Program-made: the position numbers and the translations under genes
Assembly: GCA_001574975.1 (NCBI GenBank)
Contig: KQ965828.1
Location: 104,495-168,494, forward strand
DNA length: 64,000 nucleotides
Direction: 5' to 3'
Source: Gonapodya prolifera JEL478
Taxonomy: Eukaryota > Monoblepharomycota > Monoblepharidomycetes > Monoblepharidales > Gonapodyaceae
The notes under the pieces: generated by a model
Seen by the model: only the letters and a program-made list of their open reading frames with translations
Database searches by the model: none
Told to the model about the DNA's origin: nothing
In this document: positions 35,564-45,811 of the stretch, piece after piece
Layout: each line of letters starts with the position of its first letter
Numbering within the stretch: position 1 is the stretch's first letter

Positions 35564-37966
35564 TCAGTACTCACATGTATTGCACTTCCTATCGTCCCAG
35601 AGGTTTCGACTAATGACGATCAGGATAGCACAAAACGCAAGCCCTTAACGCTCCACCCACCATTGCTTCCAGTCCGAGAAGTCTTCAGAAGTCATCTTGA
35701 CTCCTGAACGGTAGGCGGCATATATTGAGTCGCATGATCGCGTAGAAGGATGTCCGATGCCCTGTTGTTCCCATTTGCGCAGCAAAAGTTGTCAAAAAGC
35801 ATGCTTCCAGCATGCCTGTGCAAAGCTCACGGTTGGGAACCACGTGGCACAGGTCCTAATGTATGTTAACGTCAAATCAGCGCCAGAGATCCAAGCATGA
35901 GTTTATTTGATTTTTACCATTGTGTCCAATCTGAAAAGTCTTGTTCGCTCATTGTCTTGCCCGCATTGTATGCAGCGAAAATGGAGTCACACGTGCGCTG
36001 TCCAATACCCTGTTTCATAGATGGAAGACGGTTGGTAGGGTGGAACGATACTACGCGGAGCTAAGAGACGCACCCCAGGATACCAAGTGTCGCATGCCCT
36101 AAAATCACAATATGCATGTGAGAGCCTAGACCCCGAAGGAATGAAGCGTCTCCTCTTCGGACTCACCATGCGTCCCAATTGGTGAAGTCTTGCGATGACA
36201 TCTCTTTTCCAGCGCTGAACGAAGCATACATGCTATCGCAAGTTTGTCCAATACCCTAGAATGAAGATAACAGTGTTCAGAGCATTGTTTATTCAGGATG
36301 AGCTGAAAGGTGCATGGAAAGTACACATACGTCTGGAAACCATGTGAGACAACGCCTGTGGTGGTAATGAGTGTATGGGTAGAATGATTTGGCTATTGAA
36401 ACGGCACAAGAAGCGGAAGATACTCACCACGCGTCCCAATCATCATAATCTTGGTCAGATATTGTCTTTCCAGCAATGTATGCTGCATGAATGCTGTCGC
36501 AAGTCCTCTTGATGGTGGTGGTTGTGTACTTTGGATGATTTACAGAAATTGTTGTTGTGCTCTTGTGCATTGTTTTAGTCGTTGAAGTACTTGTGATAGT
36601 CGTGGCGGTCGTCTTCGACGAAGAAGGCAGGATGGTTCTCGTTGTTGTTGTTGACTTCTGATTTGCAGTTGTGGTCGCCGCACTGCGGTGACAAAAAAAT
36701 GGTGAACCTTGGCCGGGGATGGCAATACTGTTTTGTGCGCTCTTACGTCTCGGTAGTCTGACTCGTGGTGGTGCTGAATTGCCTGTCGCACGGAAGTGTT
36801 GGCAATTACAAGTAATTGGTAAAAGTCAGAACAGTCTCCACTCACGTCGCTGTTGTTTGGGTGGTTGTAGAACTGATGAAGCATAAGAAGTCTGTCAGCT
36901 TCGGGTATCCGAAAACAACAGCTTGAGCGCCCACGCACGTTTCAGTCGTTTGGCTTGTGGTCGATGTCGTCGCACTGCAGATTCAAGATATAAGCACGAT
37001 AATGGGTTTTGAATTGATTCAGATCGCCAACGGAGCGCCAACACACGTTTCAGTCGTTTGGCTTGTGGTCGATGTCGTCGTACTGCAGATTTGACATATG
37101 AGCGTCACAAGATAATGGGCGTTGAATTTCGCCCACGCACGTTTCAGTCGTTTGGCTTGTGGTAGATGTTGTCGCACTGCAGATTCAAGATATGAGCTCG
37201 ATAATGGGTGTTGAATGGATTCAGATCGCCAACGGAGCGCCAACACACGTTTCGGTCGTTTGGCTTGTGGTCGATGTCGTCTGAGTCGTAGTTAGTGTGG
37301 TGGTGCAACCGCCTTTTGAGTGGACATTCGACAACCCACAGGATCAATGCGATGTATCATGTTTCAACCTCTCCCCACGCTCAACCGCTCACCTTTTTGA
37401 AGAGAGTTCGCCGGGTTGATCAAGCACGCATTGGCAAGAGTAGAGCAATACTTGATGACGCCACTGCAACCAAGCCCGCATGAGGAGAGGCCCGAGGGCA
37501 GAATTCCGTCGATGAAGAGGTTGGGATTTCCAGCAAAGTCAATTACGCTCAGAGGAAGATTGACGATGCCCGATGAGCTTGGGATTAAGGAGACTTGCGC
37601 CCATTGTGCGCGGAGTGTGTTGAGCGCGGACAATGTGGAGAGGTCGGGGACAACACCTAAACGCCCGACGTTGTTGCCGTAGAACGAGAAGCCCTTGACC
37701 TTCCAGCTGAGGCCCGCGACATTGTTGCAATTAATTTGGATGCCAACGACTGTTCCGCCGACGCTGCTGAACGTGGACGTGGCGCCGCTGTCGTCGCAAC
37801 ATAGTTCTCCCGAGCCGTCCGAGCTCCACGGCCAGAATTGCGAAGGGTTGTAGGAAGTCACCCAGTTCTTAAGAATGCGACAGTCTGGACTGGCGACGAA
37901 TGCTGTCTGTGCCGCGGGAGCGTGCACAAGTATTGCAAAGACTGCCAGAATCGTGAGCGTGGACAT
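35564..37966 (-). CDS. Secreted wall protein: LRR-type head, Thr/Ser stalk microexons, LysM-like repeats
   Basis: Starts ATG 37966 with a signal peptide (MSTLTILAVFAILVHAPAAQ). Exon 1 (37393-37966) encodes a plant-type LRR head: CRILKNWVTSYNPSQFWPW, CCDDSG, then repeats with LSTLSALNTL and LPLSVIDFAGNP. A Thr/Ser stalk follows from tiny exons of 64, 36, 36, 36, 27 and 36 nt (36747-37312). Then come four repeats of a 30-odd-residue domain, each spread over two exons: a short C.TWFP exon and a longer exon such as CDSIFAAYNAGKTMSEQDF ending DW..W (about 36430-36530, 36170-36255, 35935-36010, 35660-35765). The spacing recalls LysM (GDTC.SI...Y..S..DF..WN), a chitin-binding domain. It ends CRNLWDDRKCNTCEY. 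A cell-surface or secreted chitin-binding role is inferred. Confidence 0.7.
36747..37312 (-). repeat. Tandem microexon-intron units of the Thr/Ser stalk
   Basis: Exons at 37249-37312, 37141-37176, 37047-37082, 36939-36974, 36846-36872 and 36747-36782. Four carry nearly the same 36-nt end encoding ATTSTTSQTTET, each with a GTGYGTKGG donor and a CTGCAG acceptor. The introns between them also match (for example CCATTATCG words), so whole exon-intron units were duplicated. All sit in the same codon phase, so copy number can change without breaking the frame. Confidence 0.8.
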
Positions 37967-38349
37967 CCGCCCAAACGAAGACCGGCTTCAATTGAAATCT
38001 CAACTAATCTTTGACGTCTGTGGCTCGCGATAATAAGGATCGCCTTTGTTGTGAACCTTTCCTGGGGGCGTTCGGTGCAGCTTTACCTCACGACCGGTGT
38101 GAGACACGCCGCTGCCGCTGTCGATCCCAATGGCTTCTGGGGCTCCAGCTGCGCCGCGTGGAGACAACTGAAGTGCGCCGGTTCTTGGCGTGTGGCGTCG
38201 ATTCGTCGACCAAATCTGGACGATGAATCGCCCATTCTTTTCAGCCACACTGTATCCACGCCTCCCTGTGCCCCCCTGTGCCTCCCTGTGCCCGCACCGC
38301 CGAACCCGAAGCCAGATCCAAACACTCGGTGACGCGAAGCACAGGGGCC
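37967..38349. promoter_or_regulatory. Shared upstream region of two divergent secreted-protein genes
   Basis: 383 bp separate the start codons of the LRR/LysM-like gene (minus) and the tail-collar gene (plus). It contains a short C-rich tandem (CTCCCTGTGCC-like, three copies at about 38261-38292). No TATA box was identified. Both products have signal peptides, so joint control is plausible but unproven. Confidence 0.4.
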
Positions 38350-38831
38350 ATGAAGGTACGCGGGGTTGGGGGTCCCGCGTGACGGAGCAGGACTGACCGC
38401 AGTTTCAGCACACGCGGCTGCTATTCCTGACGTTCACGCTGCTGGGTCTCTTCGCGGCATCAACGTCGGCTCAAGGCGACCCGTTTCTCGGTGAAATTCG
38501 CCTTGTCGGCTTCAACTTCGCACCTGTCGGTTGGCACCTTTGTGATGGATCTATTTTACAAATCAGCCAATATCAAGCTCTGTATGTCCTGCTTGGGACG
38601 ATTTACGGTGGCGACGGGGTACAAACCTTTGCCCTTCCAGACCTGCGCGGGCGGTATCCTATGGGAGTTGGACAGGGAACGGGCGGGGTCGAGTATGTCA
38701 ACATTGGGGACAAGCCCGACGTTCCACTTGCGAGCCCATGCGGAATCACGAAAGCGACTTACAGTAGCCTGGGACTAGTGTACATTATCTCCCTTAACGG
38801 ATTTTTTTCTTCGCGTGATTCGCCTATGTAG
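38350..38831 (+). CDS. Secreted phage tail-collar (microcystin-dependent protein-like) domain protein
   Basis: Exon 1 is only ATGAAG (38350-38355); a 47-nt intron (GTACGC...CCGCAG) leads to exon 2 (38403-38831); 144 residues in all. A signal peptide (FQHTRLLFLTFTLLGLFAAS) precedes the collar fold: DPFLGEIRLVGFNFAPVGWH, LCDGSILQISQYQALYVLLG, TIYGGDGVQTFALPDLRGR, YPMGVGQGTGG. These match the bacterial/phage tail-collar family almost word for word. The usual middle part (E.VTLT..LPAHSH) is missing, but the family's C-terminal motif is kept as YIISLNGFFSSRD. The bacterial origin, added signal peptide and intron together point to an old horizontal transfer. The function in fungi is unknown. Confidence 0.8.
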
Positions 38832-40253
38832 TCTGTATGTGGATAGAATCACTCCACAACACCTTCTATCAGATGCAAGAGTAGTATTGATTTGGATAGG
38901 GACACGAGTGTGTTTCATACGGAAACACATATTGTATTATCATAAGTTTGTCCACTACGAGTGATAAATGGGAGTTGACACAAACCAACACCACACGCGG
39001 TGATACTTATCTCCCCGTTGGTCAAACGTACAATTGAATGGACCAAGAAACAACCCAATTTTTTGTTTCGTCTCGTACGACTCTGCGTGTTGTACTGGAG
39101 ATATCTGGAGCCTGATTCGACTCTCCTTGCATTTGCATCGCTATAAACTTCATTTGCAAACTTGATGTATATCGTTCCGGGTTCCACCAAAGCCCCAGTT
39201 CAGGTGTTACTCTGCTCTACCTTCTTTATCCTTCCACGGTCCGGTCCGTGGTATGAGTACCTTCCAATACTGACTTTTCACACAAGATACAGATGTGTCC
39301 TCATGATTCCGGTGGGTCCAGTTCACCATTCGGCGTTCCTTGGCACGAGACAGGGTTGTCTTTCTCCCAAAGTCGACCTCGCTCCGTCCTGAAAATTGTA
39401 CTTGCTTTGGTGGCACAAAGTTTGGGTTAAAAAAAAGGTTGCGAGCTGCAGAGGCTTTGTCAACGGTGTTTGAAGTTCACCCAAGGACCGATCTGGACGT
39501 GGTTGACGTGAAATTGTCCGAGACGTGGCCCGTGGGCTGTCCAAAACGAGAGTAAGACCTCGGCTTCTCACCAAAGCATTGGCGAAAACTTGAAGTCAGC
39601 ATACTGGGAGAGATGGAGGATGAGACTGTTTCATGAAAGAATGCACATGCCATTTCTATTTCACGCCATCTACCCTACCCGACTTATGAAAGCTCGTTGT
39701 GCCATTAATTTGAATCGGGAAACACGACCACGACGGTATTAGGAGAAAGGGGTGTTCGGATAGACTTGGCGAGCATGCCATTCCATTCCACGCGGACAGG
39801 AATTCCTCACCTTGCGCACCTAGTGGCGTCCCTTATTCGACTCGCCGCAAGCGGGTGTGTTGAGGGGTGTCTGGGTTCGATGTCCACACTGCACCGATTT
39901 GATTTACCCATGACTTACGGTAGTGTCATGGCATATGGCGGTGGCGGTGGCGACACTGTGGTGTTGCTTTATCACCGTGTCTGTGTCTGTTTATGTACTC
40001 GTTCCTGAAAAACTTCACCATTCAGCCACTGCCCCAGCCAGGTCACCGGTGCCTATCTCCACACTCAAGTCTCCCGCCGACCTGCAAAACACCAGAACAG
40101 CTTATCCGACTTTTTCTTTTAAATGGTGGCAGTGAATTGCTATCGTTGGTACGTGGAAGCAAAAATGTTGAGGGCGCCGCTTGAGGGTTTTGTCTTTTTT
40201 TCTTTTTTAAGTTGCCACGCAAAACCGCTGAGTGAAAGATCTGCCGCCTTCTT
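38832..40253. other. Intergenic, no gene recognised
   Basis: Only short frames with no family resemblance. CpG content is normal and no repeat structure was noticed. Confidence 0.4.
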
Positions 40254-40892
40254 CTAACTCAGTCGTTCCGCAACCCACATCTGATGCTCACACAACTCGA
40301 ACCCATCAAAGAACATGTACCTCAGCTCTGCATATCCAGTCACCCTCGGCTGGAGCCGGACGACCATCCCGCCGTCGCTTGTCGAGTGCCCGATGTGGAA
40401 GCCCACGAGCAAGCGGCCGTAGGCGAACCCACGGATACTCCCGACTTGGAGAGCGAGGAGCCCAGCAAAGAGGACTTGAAGTCGCTCACGCCAAGGTCTT
40501 GCGAGCCGACGGACGCCGAGGTGGACTGGAGCTGGGAGGAGGACGAGAGTCGGGAAGTTGACAGGTCGCTGGACGACGACAGCTCTCAAGAATCCCCCTC
40601 GGACGACGACCTTGCCGAGGCGCCTTCGTGTACTTCGCGGAAGGCACCGTCGCCGCCTCGTTTCGGCTGGCACAGGGCTCCGCCGAGTTCGGAGACCCAA
40701 CGAGTGAAAATGGTGAGTTCGCCCTTTGCGAAGCCTTTTGGGGAGTGTTGGGCTCTGTCGAACCAAGGAAGCGAATGCTTTTCGAGCATGGGACGGTGTC
40801 TGGCCCACCAGACGAAGAGGTTGAATCTCCGGAACGGTGTGGAACCACCTGGACGGTCTTGCTTCAACTATGAGGAAGACCAGGAGCCGTAG
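40254..40892 (-). other. Ambiguous locus with long open frames on both strands
   Basis: A minus-strand frame (184 codons, 40254-40808) ends GYAELRYMFFDGFELCEH and shows mostly G/C third positions near its end, as real genes here do. The plus strand has an acidic 202-codon frame over the same bases (40284-40892) with a GTGAGT at 40709. The minus frame seems likelier for the part up to about 40480. Neither resembles a known family, and the N-terminal half of the minus frame is Arg-rich like an antisense artefact. Confidence 0.3.
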
Positions 40893-41940
40893 GAGTGGTG
40901 GAACCCCCCATCATCGCTGTCCTGGACTGGGTGAAGTTTTCCTGCGTCATTTGTGCGAAGGAATCACTACGATTGGGATTCAGCCGAGATTGTGTTGAGG
41001 ATGCTTGGCCGTTGGCTACGGGCGTCCACCAGTTCGCGCACCTCTCTCCTTTGCGAAGTGGTTATCGTGGTGCATTCTGAGATCTCACGATGCACCGATG
41101 GCCCCCTCTTCCCTTTGCGTTGGTGGTTTTGCCAAGCAATCTCACTTGCTGCTCCACTACCCCCTCGTGTCCGTCTTTACCCGCCCCGCCCACATCACCA
41201 CGTCCACCTCCATCTCCATTTCACAGCTCCTCTACCGCCTTCGAGGTTCCCGCCCTCGTGGTGCCCCCCCACGCGTACCCCGTCGAGCACCGTGCATCGA
41301 GTACCAGTCGCACCACCTCTCCCCAGCGAGCGCGAGTGGATCGCAACGATACTCGCCCTATGTTCCTCGCCAGAGCAGTGCATTGCGGAGAGTCGTGACG
41401 ATGTAGCTGATGGGCGTCGAGCGCGGGTCAGTTGGTCGGTCCAGGAAGGAGACTCCTTGCAGTCCCGGGTTGTTTTCTGGACGCCTTGTATGGACCCGCT
41501 CGATATCCCATCGACACGCGTTGGACGTGTTCTGACCGGAGGGGCTGTGAATATGGACTCGGTGTGTATCATTTTGGGTGGATGTGTGCTCCGATATGCA
41601 CCATGTTCCCGCACTTTTCCGGACGGACTGGGTGCATTCCCTAATACCCGTCACCTTTTGTGGCTCTGATTGTGTTGATGCGAATAGTTTTGTCCATTTG
41701 TCACTGGGGCGGGGGGTCAATATAATATGGTTAATCATGGCAAGGTTTTTCAGTTCCGAACACCCCGGCTCTCTCCCTTTTAGATATTATTCTATCGATT
41801 TCCCCCAAGTTGAACAAGGCCAGGATTCTCCGCACAAGATACGGGGCACCCTTTAGGAGTGCGGGGCAGTTCCGCACTTCACGGCACAGGCAACCCCCCT
41901 CTGATTATTCTCCCCGCGGTCCGTTCAACACAAAAGCACG
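40893..41940. other. Upstream region of the aminotransferase
   Basis: A plus-strand frame runs 40953-41669, but its composition (Pro/Arg/Leu-rich with an unconvincing start) and lack of motifs argue against a gene. The last 200 bases probably contain the aminotransferase promoter. Confidence 0.35.
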
Positions 41941-44343
41941 ATGTTGGCCGCACGGAAAGCCCTCACCCGGTCTTCTCCAGCCTCGCTCAACTGTGAGTCA
42001 GGACTGTCGCAACACCACGCCGCGCATCGTCAGCACAAAGCGAAACATTCACCCCACGGAAAACCATTTCAGTGGTCCAAACCGCCTCACGAATGTCGCC
42101 CGTGTCAACATCTGCAACCCAGTTCGCGGCTGCTACCGCCAAAGGTGGGGTGGAATCGAACAGCTTGCTGCGGGTGCGCTTCCGTCTCACAATCCACCAA
42201 ATCCTAGCCGTCTCCAAATTCGACACGTCTAGTGCCACGGAGGAGGAACTTGCGGCATATGGAGTCGCCCACGTCACGAAAGGAATCGGTCGTTCCACTA
42301 CCATGGTGATTGAGAGAGGAGAGGGTGAGTCGGCCCGTATTCCGTATCACGTCTAGAGGCGATGCAGAACCGCTACGTTTGTTTTCTTCAGGCGTCTGGC
42401 TCCACAGCGTCGGAGGTCGTAAAGTTTTCGACCTCACCACCGGTATCGGTGTGACTTCCACGGGCCACTCACACCCCACCGTGGTGAAGGCAGTGCAAGA
42501 GCAGGCTGCCAGAATTCCACACGCTCAGGTGAGCCCTCCGAGCGTAGCGAGGACACCGACGCCTTAGTTCCTCCAGGCGCTGAGCTAGGCTGCCCGCCGG
42601 AGGCGAAGGATCCGCGCGAAGCGCGTATTCCTGCCGGACTCTTTCGGGGAGAGAGCTGTGGCTTTCGGTGCGACCTCAAATTTATTGCGATTCTTGTTTC
42701 AGGTGAACCTGGTTCTCCACAAACCGATGATCGACCTTATCAGTCGAATGAACGAGGTTATGCCTCATCCTAGCCTGGACACTTTCTTCTTCTGGAATGT
42801 GAATTCGCGTCGATGACGTTGTTTTCGCTGTTGTTGTTATTCTTATGTGTTTCATTCTGCTTCAGTCCGGCGCAGAGGCTGTTGAAGCTGCACTTAAACT
42901 GGCGCGACAGGCCACCAAGAAATCAAACATCATCGTTTTCAACGGAGGGTAAGCTCAATTTAAGAATTTCTAACTCCTGGTCAGCGACTCATCACTGGTG
43001 TATAATGACAGTTATCACGGACGAACCATCGGTACAAGTGAGTGATGCAGCGGCTGCCACTTTCCATAGCACAGATTCCAATACAATTCTCCCATCGCAG
43101 TGTCTCTCACGACCTCCAAGACCGTCTACCGCACCGGCTTTGGACCTCTGATGCCCCAGGTTTTTGTCGCGCCAGGTATGTTATTCGACTTGCACGAACG
43201 ATTTTCTTCGGGTCCATGTTTATGGAAAATTGCAATCAAAACAGTTCCCTACGCTCATCACTGTTCTGGAAATATCTGCAACCAGCCTGGAGCTGAGAAC
43301 TCCCACTGCGTCAACTGGGCGCTGGAGCAGATGGAACTCCTTCTCAAAATGCAATCCGCCCCCGAGGTAAGAACCCCTTTATCGCTTTTATTTGCGTACC
43401 GTCTGATAAACCTCTATTTTGGCTGGATATCGCCAGGACACTGCTGCGATGATCATCGAGCCTGTTCTGGGCGAGGGAGGCTACGTCCCCATGCCAGCAG
43501 AGTTCCTTCAAGGACTTCGCAAAATCTGCGACAAGAACGGTATTCTTCTGATCGCCGACGAGGTGAGCATTCTTTACGGAAATGGTGCGACTAACACCCG
43601 GTGACAAAGTGACATTTTGCAATTTTGTATGACCCAATCAGGTCCAAACTGGCATGGGCCGCACTGGAAAGCACTGGGCGGTTGAGCACGCACCCGTCAC
43701 ACCGGATATTCTCATTTTCGCAAAGGGCATTGCTTCTGGATACCCTCTGTCTGGTATTGCCAGCAGGCGGGAGCTGATGGACAAACAGCCAGCTGGAAGT
43801 ATGGTAAGACTCTTTCTCTTCCGAGGCCATTCACTATTGTAAACGATGCTTCGTAGGGTGGAACGTACGGAGGAAATGCCGTGGCATGCGCTGCTGCTCT
43901 AGGAACACTTGATGTGTTCAAGGCGGAGAACCTCCTCGGCAACGTCGCTGTCCGCTCCGAGCAGTTCTTTGGCTCCCTTCGAAGTAACCTTCCCTCGGTC
44001 CTCGCAAAGCACGATATCTCTGTCGACATACGCGGGTTGGGGCTGATGATTGGGCTCGAATTTTCCGGCCCAGGAACAAAGAAATACAAGAAAGGAATCG
44101 CCGCCGAGATTGCCACAACGGCCTTCGACAAGTAATTTGTGGCCACATCCCGTTTCCTCCCGCCGATAATTCTAACGAATCTGTTTATCCGCGATATCAT
44201 GTAGCCACGATATGCTAATTCTGACCACCAGCGTGTATGACACACTGCGACTTATCCCACCGCTCAACATCACGGAAGCTGAGACAACAGAGGCTCTGAG
44301 ACGTCTCTACGCATCGCTTGAAGATGTTCTGGTGAAGGCATGA
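41941..44343 (+). CDS. Class III aminotransferase, 4-aminobutyrate aminotransferase-like, mitochondrial
   Basis: A PLP enzyme moving an amino group to 2-oxoglutarate or pyruvate; closest in wording to fungal GABA-type aminotransferases. The N-terminus MLAARKALTRSSPASL is a mitochondrial-type presequence. About 12 exons; the first are 41941-41992, 42073-42144, 42208-42324, 42392-42528 and 42703-42799. Marks: GVTSTGHSHPTVVKAVQEQA, NSGAEAVEAALKLAR, FNGGYHGRTIGT, TTSKTVYRTGFGPLMP, AAMIIEPVLGEGGYVP, LLIADEVQTGMGRTGKHW, and the PLP lysine in ILIFAKGIASGYPLSGIA, then GGTYGGNAVACAAAL. Ends LEDVLVKA. Full length. Its fifth intron carries the GC-rich intron repeat. The exact substrate cannot be set from sequence; ornithine-type enzymes differ in several of these blocks. 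Confidence 0.85.
42529..42702 (+). repeat. Intron carrying a GC-rich hairpin repeat (introner-like candidate)
   Basis: A complete intron of the aminotransferase (CAG|GTGAGC ... TTTCAG|GTGAAC), 174 nt, G+C-rich, unlike its neighbours. It holds the core GCCGGAGGCGAAGGATCCGC (42596-42615) followed by the self-complementary CGCGCGAAGCGCG, and an opening GAGCGTAGCGAGGAC. The same core occurs in the introns of the SH3 gene at 62.2-63.3 kb, in the same direction relative to transcription. Confidence 0.6.
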
Positions 44344-44512
44344 AAACGTAATACCTGCATGGCGCATTCCGTAATTTCATTGCACAGTAGAGGGTCGAAC
44401 ATGTCATAAAATCATTTATATACTCCATGATTGCCGCCATTCCCACTCTCTCAGTCGAAGGAGATGCCTTTCTGTGGTCGCATTTTCCTGTTGAAACCAC
44501 CAAATTGTCGAA

Positions 44513-45676
44513 ATGAGCGCGTACGACGGCTCGCACCCCTTTCTCTCCCAGTCAACTCGATCTTCTGGTGATCCGGTAATTAGCTGCCCTCTACCGTCCT
44601 TCTTCGACCGATTCTAACACTCCTGTTGTGGGCAGTCCACCCTTACCCTGAGACGGAATGGGAAGCGCTCGACATTGGATGGAGTCATCGATACTCCGCA
44701 AGAGTATATTGAGGAGGCGCTCGATGAAATGGAAGAGAATGCCGAGAATGCAGCACGTGAGTGCTGGAAACCCCGAACATGCTGCTTGCACTTGGTTTCA
44801 CATTTGTCCCACCCATCTGAAGGAACTATCCATAGCTGGATCGAAGATTGGTCGGAGTTTCTTGCGACAACCGGGGTGGCGTCGTTCGGTATTGGGGTCG
44901 TCTTGGGGGGAGGTAGGTTTGACAGTGGAAGGCAAACATATCCAGACAGTTTACACTCTGTGACACCTACCCCCAGTCTACTCTGGATTGATGAACTCCT
45001 TCATCAATGATATTTTGATTCCACCGTTGGCACTACTGTTTGGTGAGCACTGAGCAGCCAAGGGTGATTTATCCAAGATTCCATCAACATGTAAACTCAC
45101 GCTCCATACCTGCAACCCAAAGGTGACTCGCTTACTGACTTTTATGTCATCCTGATGCCCGGTCGGAATGGGCCTCCATATGATAGTCTGGCGGATGCTC
45201 GAGCAGATGGTGCCATTACGGAGAACTACGGACGCTTTCTCTTCCGACTCACCAGCGCAATCATTGTCACTATTATTCTCGCTTACATAATTGGAGGTAC
45301 GTTTGGTCACATGTTGCCCTTGGCCGCGGGAGTGTTGATATACCAATCGTTTGTTTAATCATTCATGAAGCATTTGTACGATTCCAGCGAGCGTTCTCGG
45401 AGGAGGAATCTAACTACAAGGTTTGCTTCCAGTGCACTCGACCTATCCCTTTGGAGGTAACTGTTCGACTCGGTTTTACTTTCGTTGCAACGTAAGAAGA
45501 ACCTTTGTTCCGTCGTGTCCAATTCTTCAACCAAGGCCCGTCGCTGCAACTTCTGTACCAGCTATATGAAGGGTCTGGAACCCTTGGATGAATCAGAACC
45601 GGCCGGCGGTAGTAGCTCAAATTCCATGACTGTGTCGAAGCAGCAGACGCCGAAGCCGATCGAGAGCATTAGTTAG
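44513..45676 (+). CDS. MscL-like large-conductance mechanosensitive channel (copy 1)
   Basis: A channel that opens under membrane tension. The N-terminus is cytosolic (MSAYDGSHPFLSQSTRSSGD), followed by an acidic helix (IDTPQEYIEEALDEMEE). The MscL core follows: WSEFLATTGVASFGIGVVLG, then VYSGLMNSFINDILIPPLAL with LFGDSLTDFYVIL, an extracellular loop, and the second helix YGRFLFRLTSAIIVTIILAY. The C-terminal part has FQRAFSEEESNYKVCFQC, then RRCNFCTSYM, forming a CxxC...CxxC pair probably binding zinc. About six exons with GTGAGT/GTAGGT-type donors; the small junctions are approximate. It ends ESIS. A second copy follows 135 bp later in the same direction. Confidence 0.75.
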
Positions 45677-45811
45677 CGCGCACTAACTTCCGTTATACTT
45701 AATAGGTGTTGACGTTTTGGATAAGTTTCGTTGTATTTGATAATGATATCTTGGCGTTCGTTGTCTCCAAACGATTTGAAACCATTTCCACCGCTCCAGG
45801 TGACCGTTGCG

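Noticed and set aside
36900-37300. CRISPR-like array (36-bp repeats with spacers)
   Set aside because: Repeats coincide with coding microexons with splice borders, spacers are similar to each other, and the genome is eukaryotic.
40953-41669. 238-codon plus-strand open frame upstream of the aminotransferase
   Set aside because: Pro/Leu/Arg-rich, poor start, and no family marks; G+C-rich DNA gives such frames by chance.
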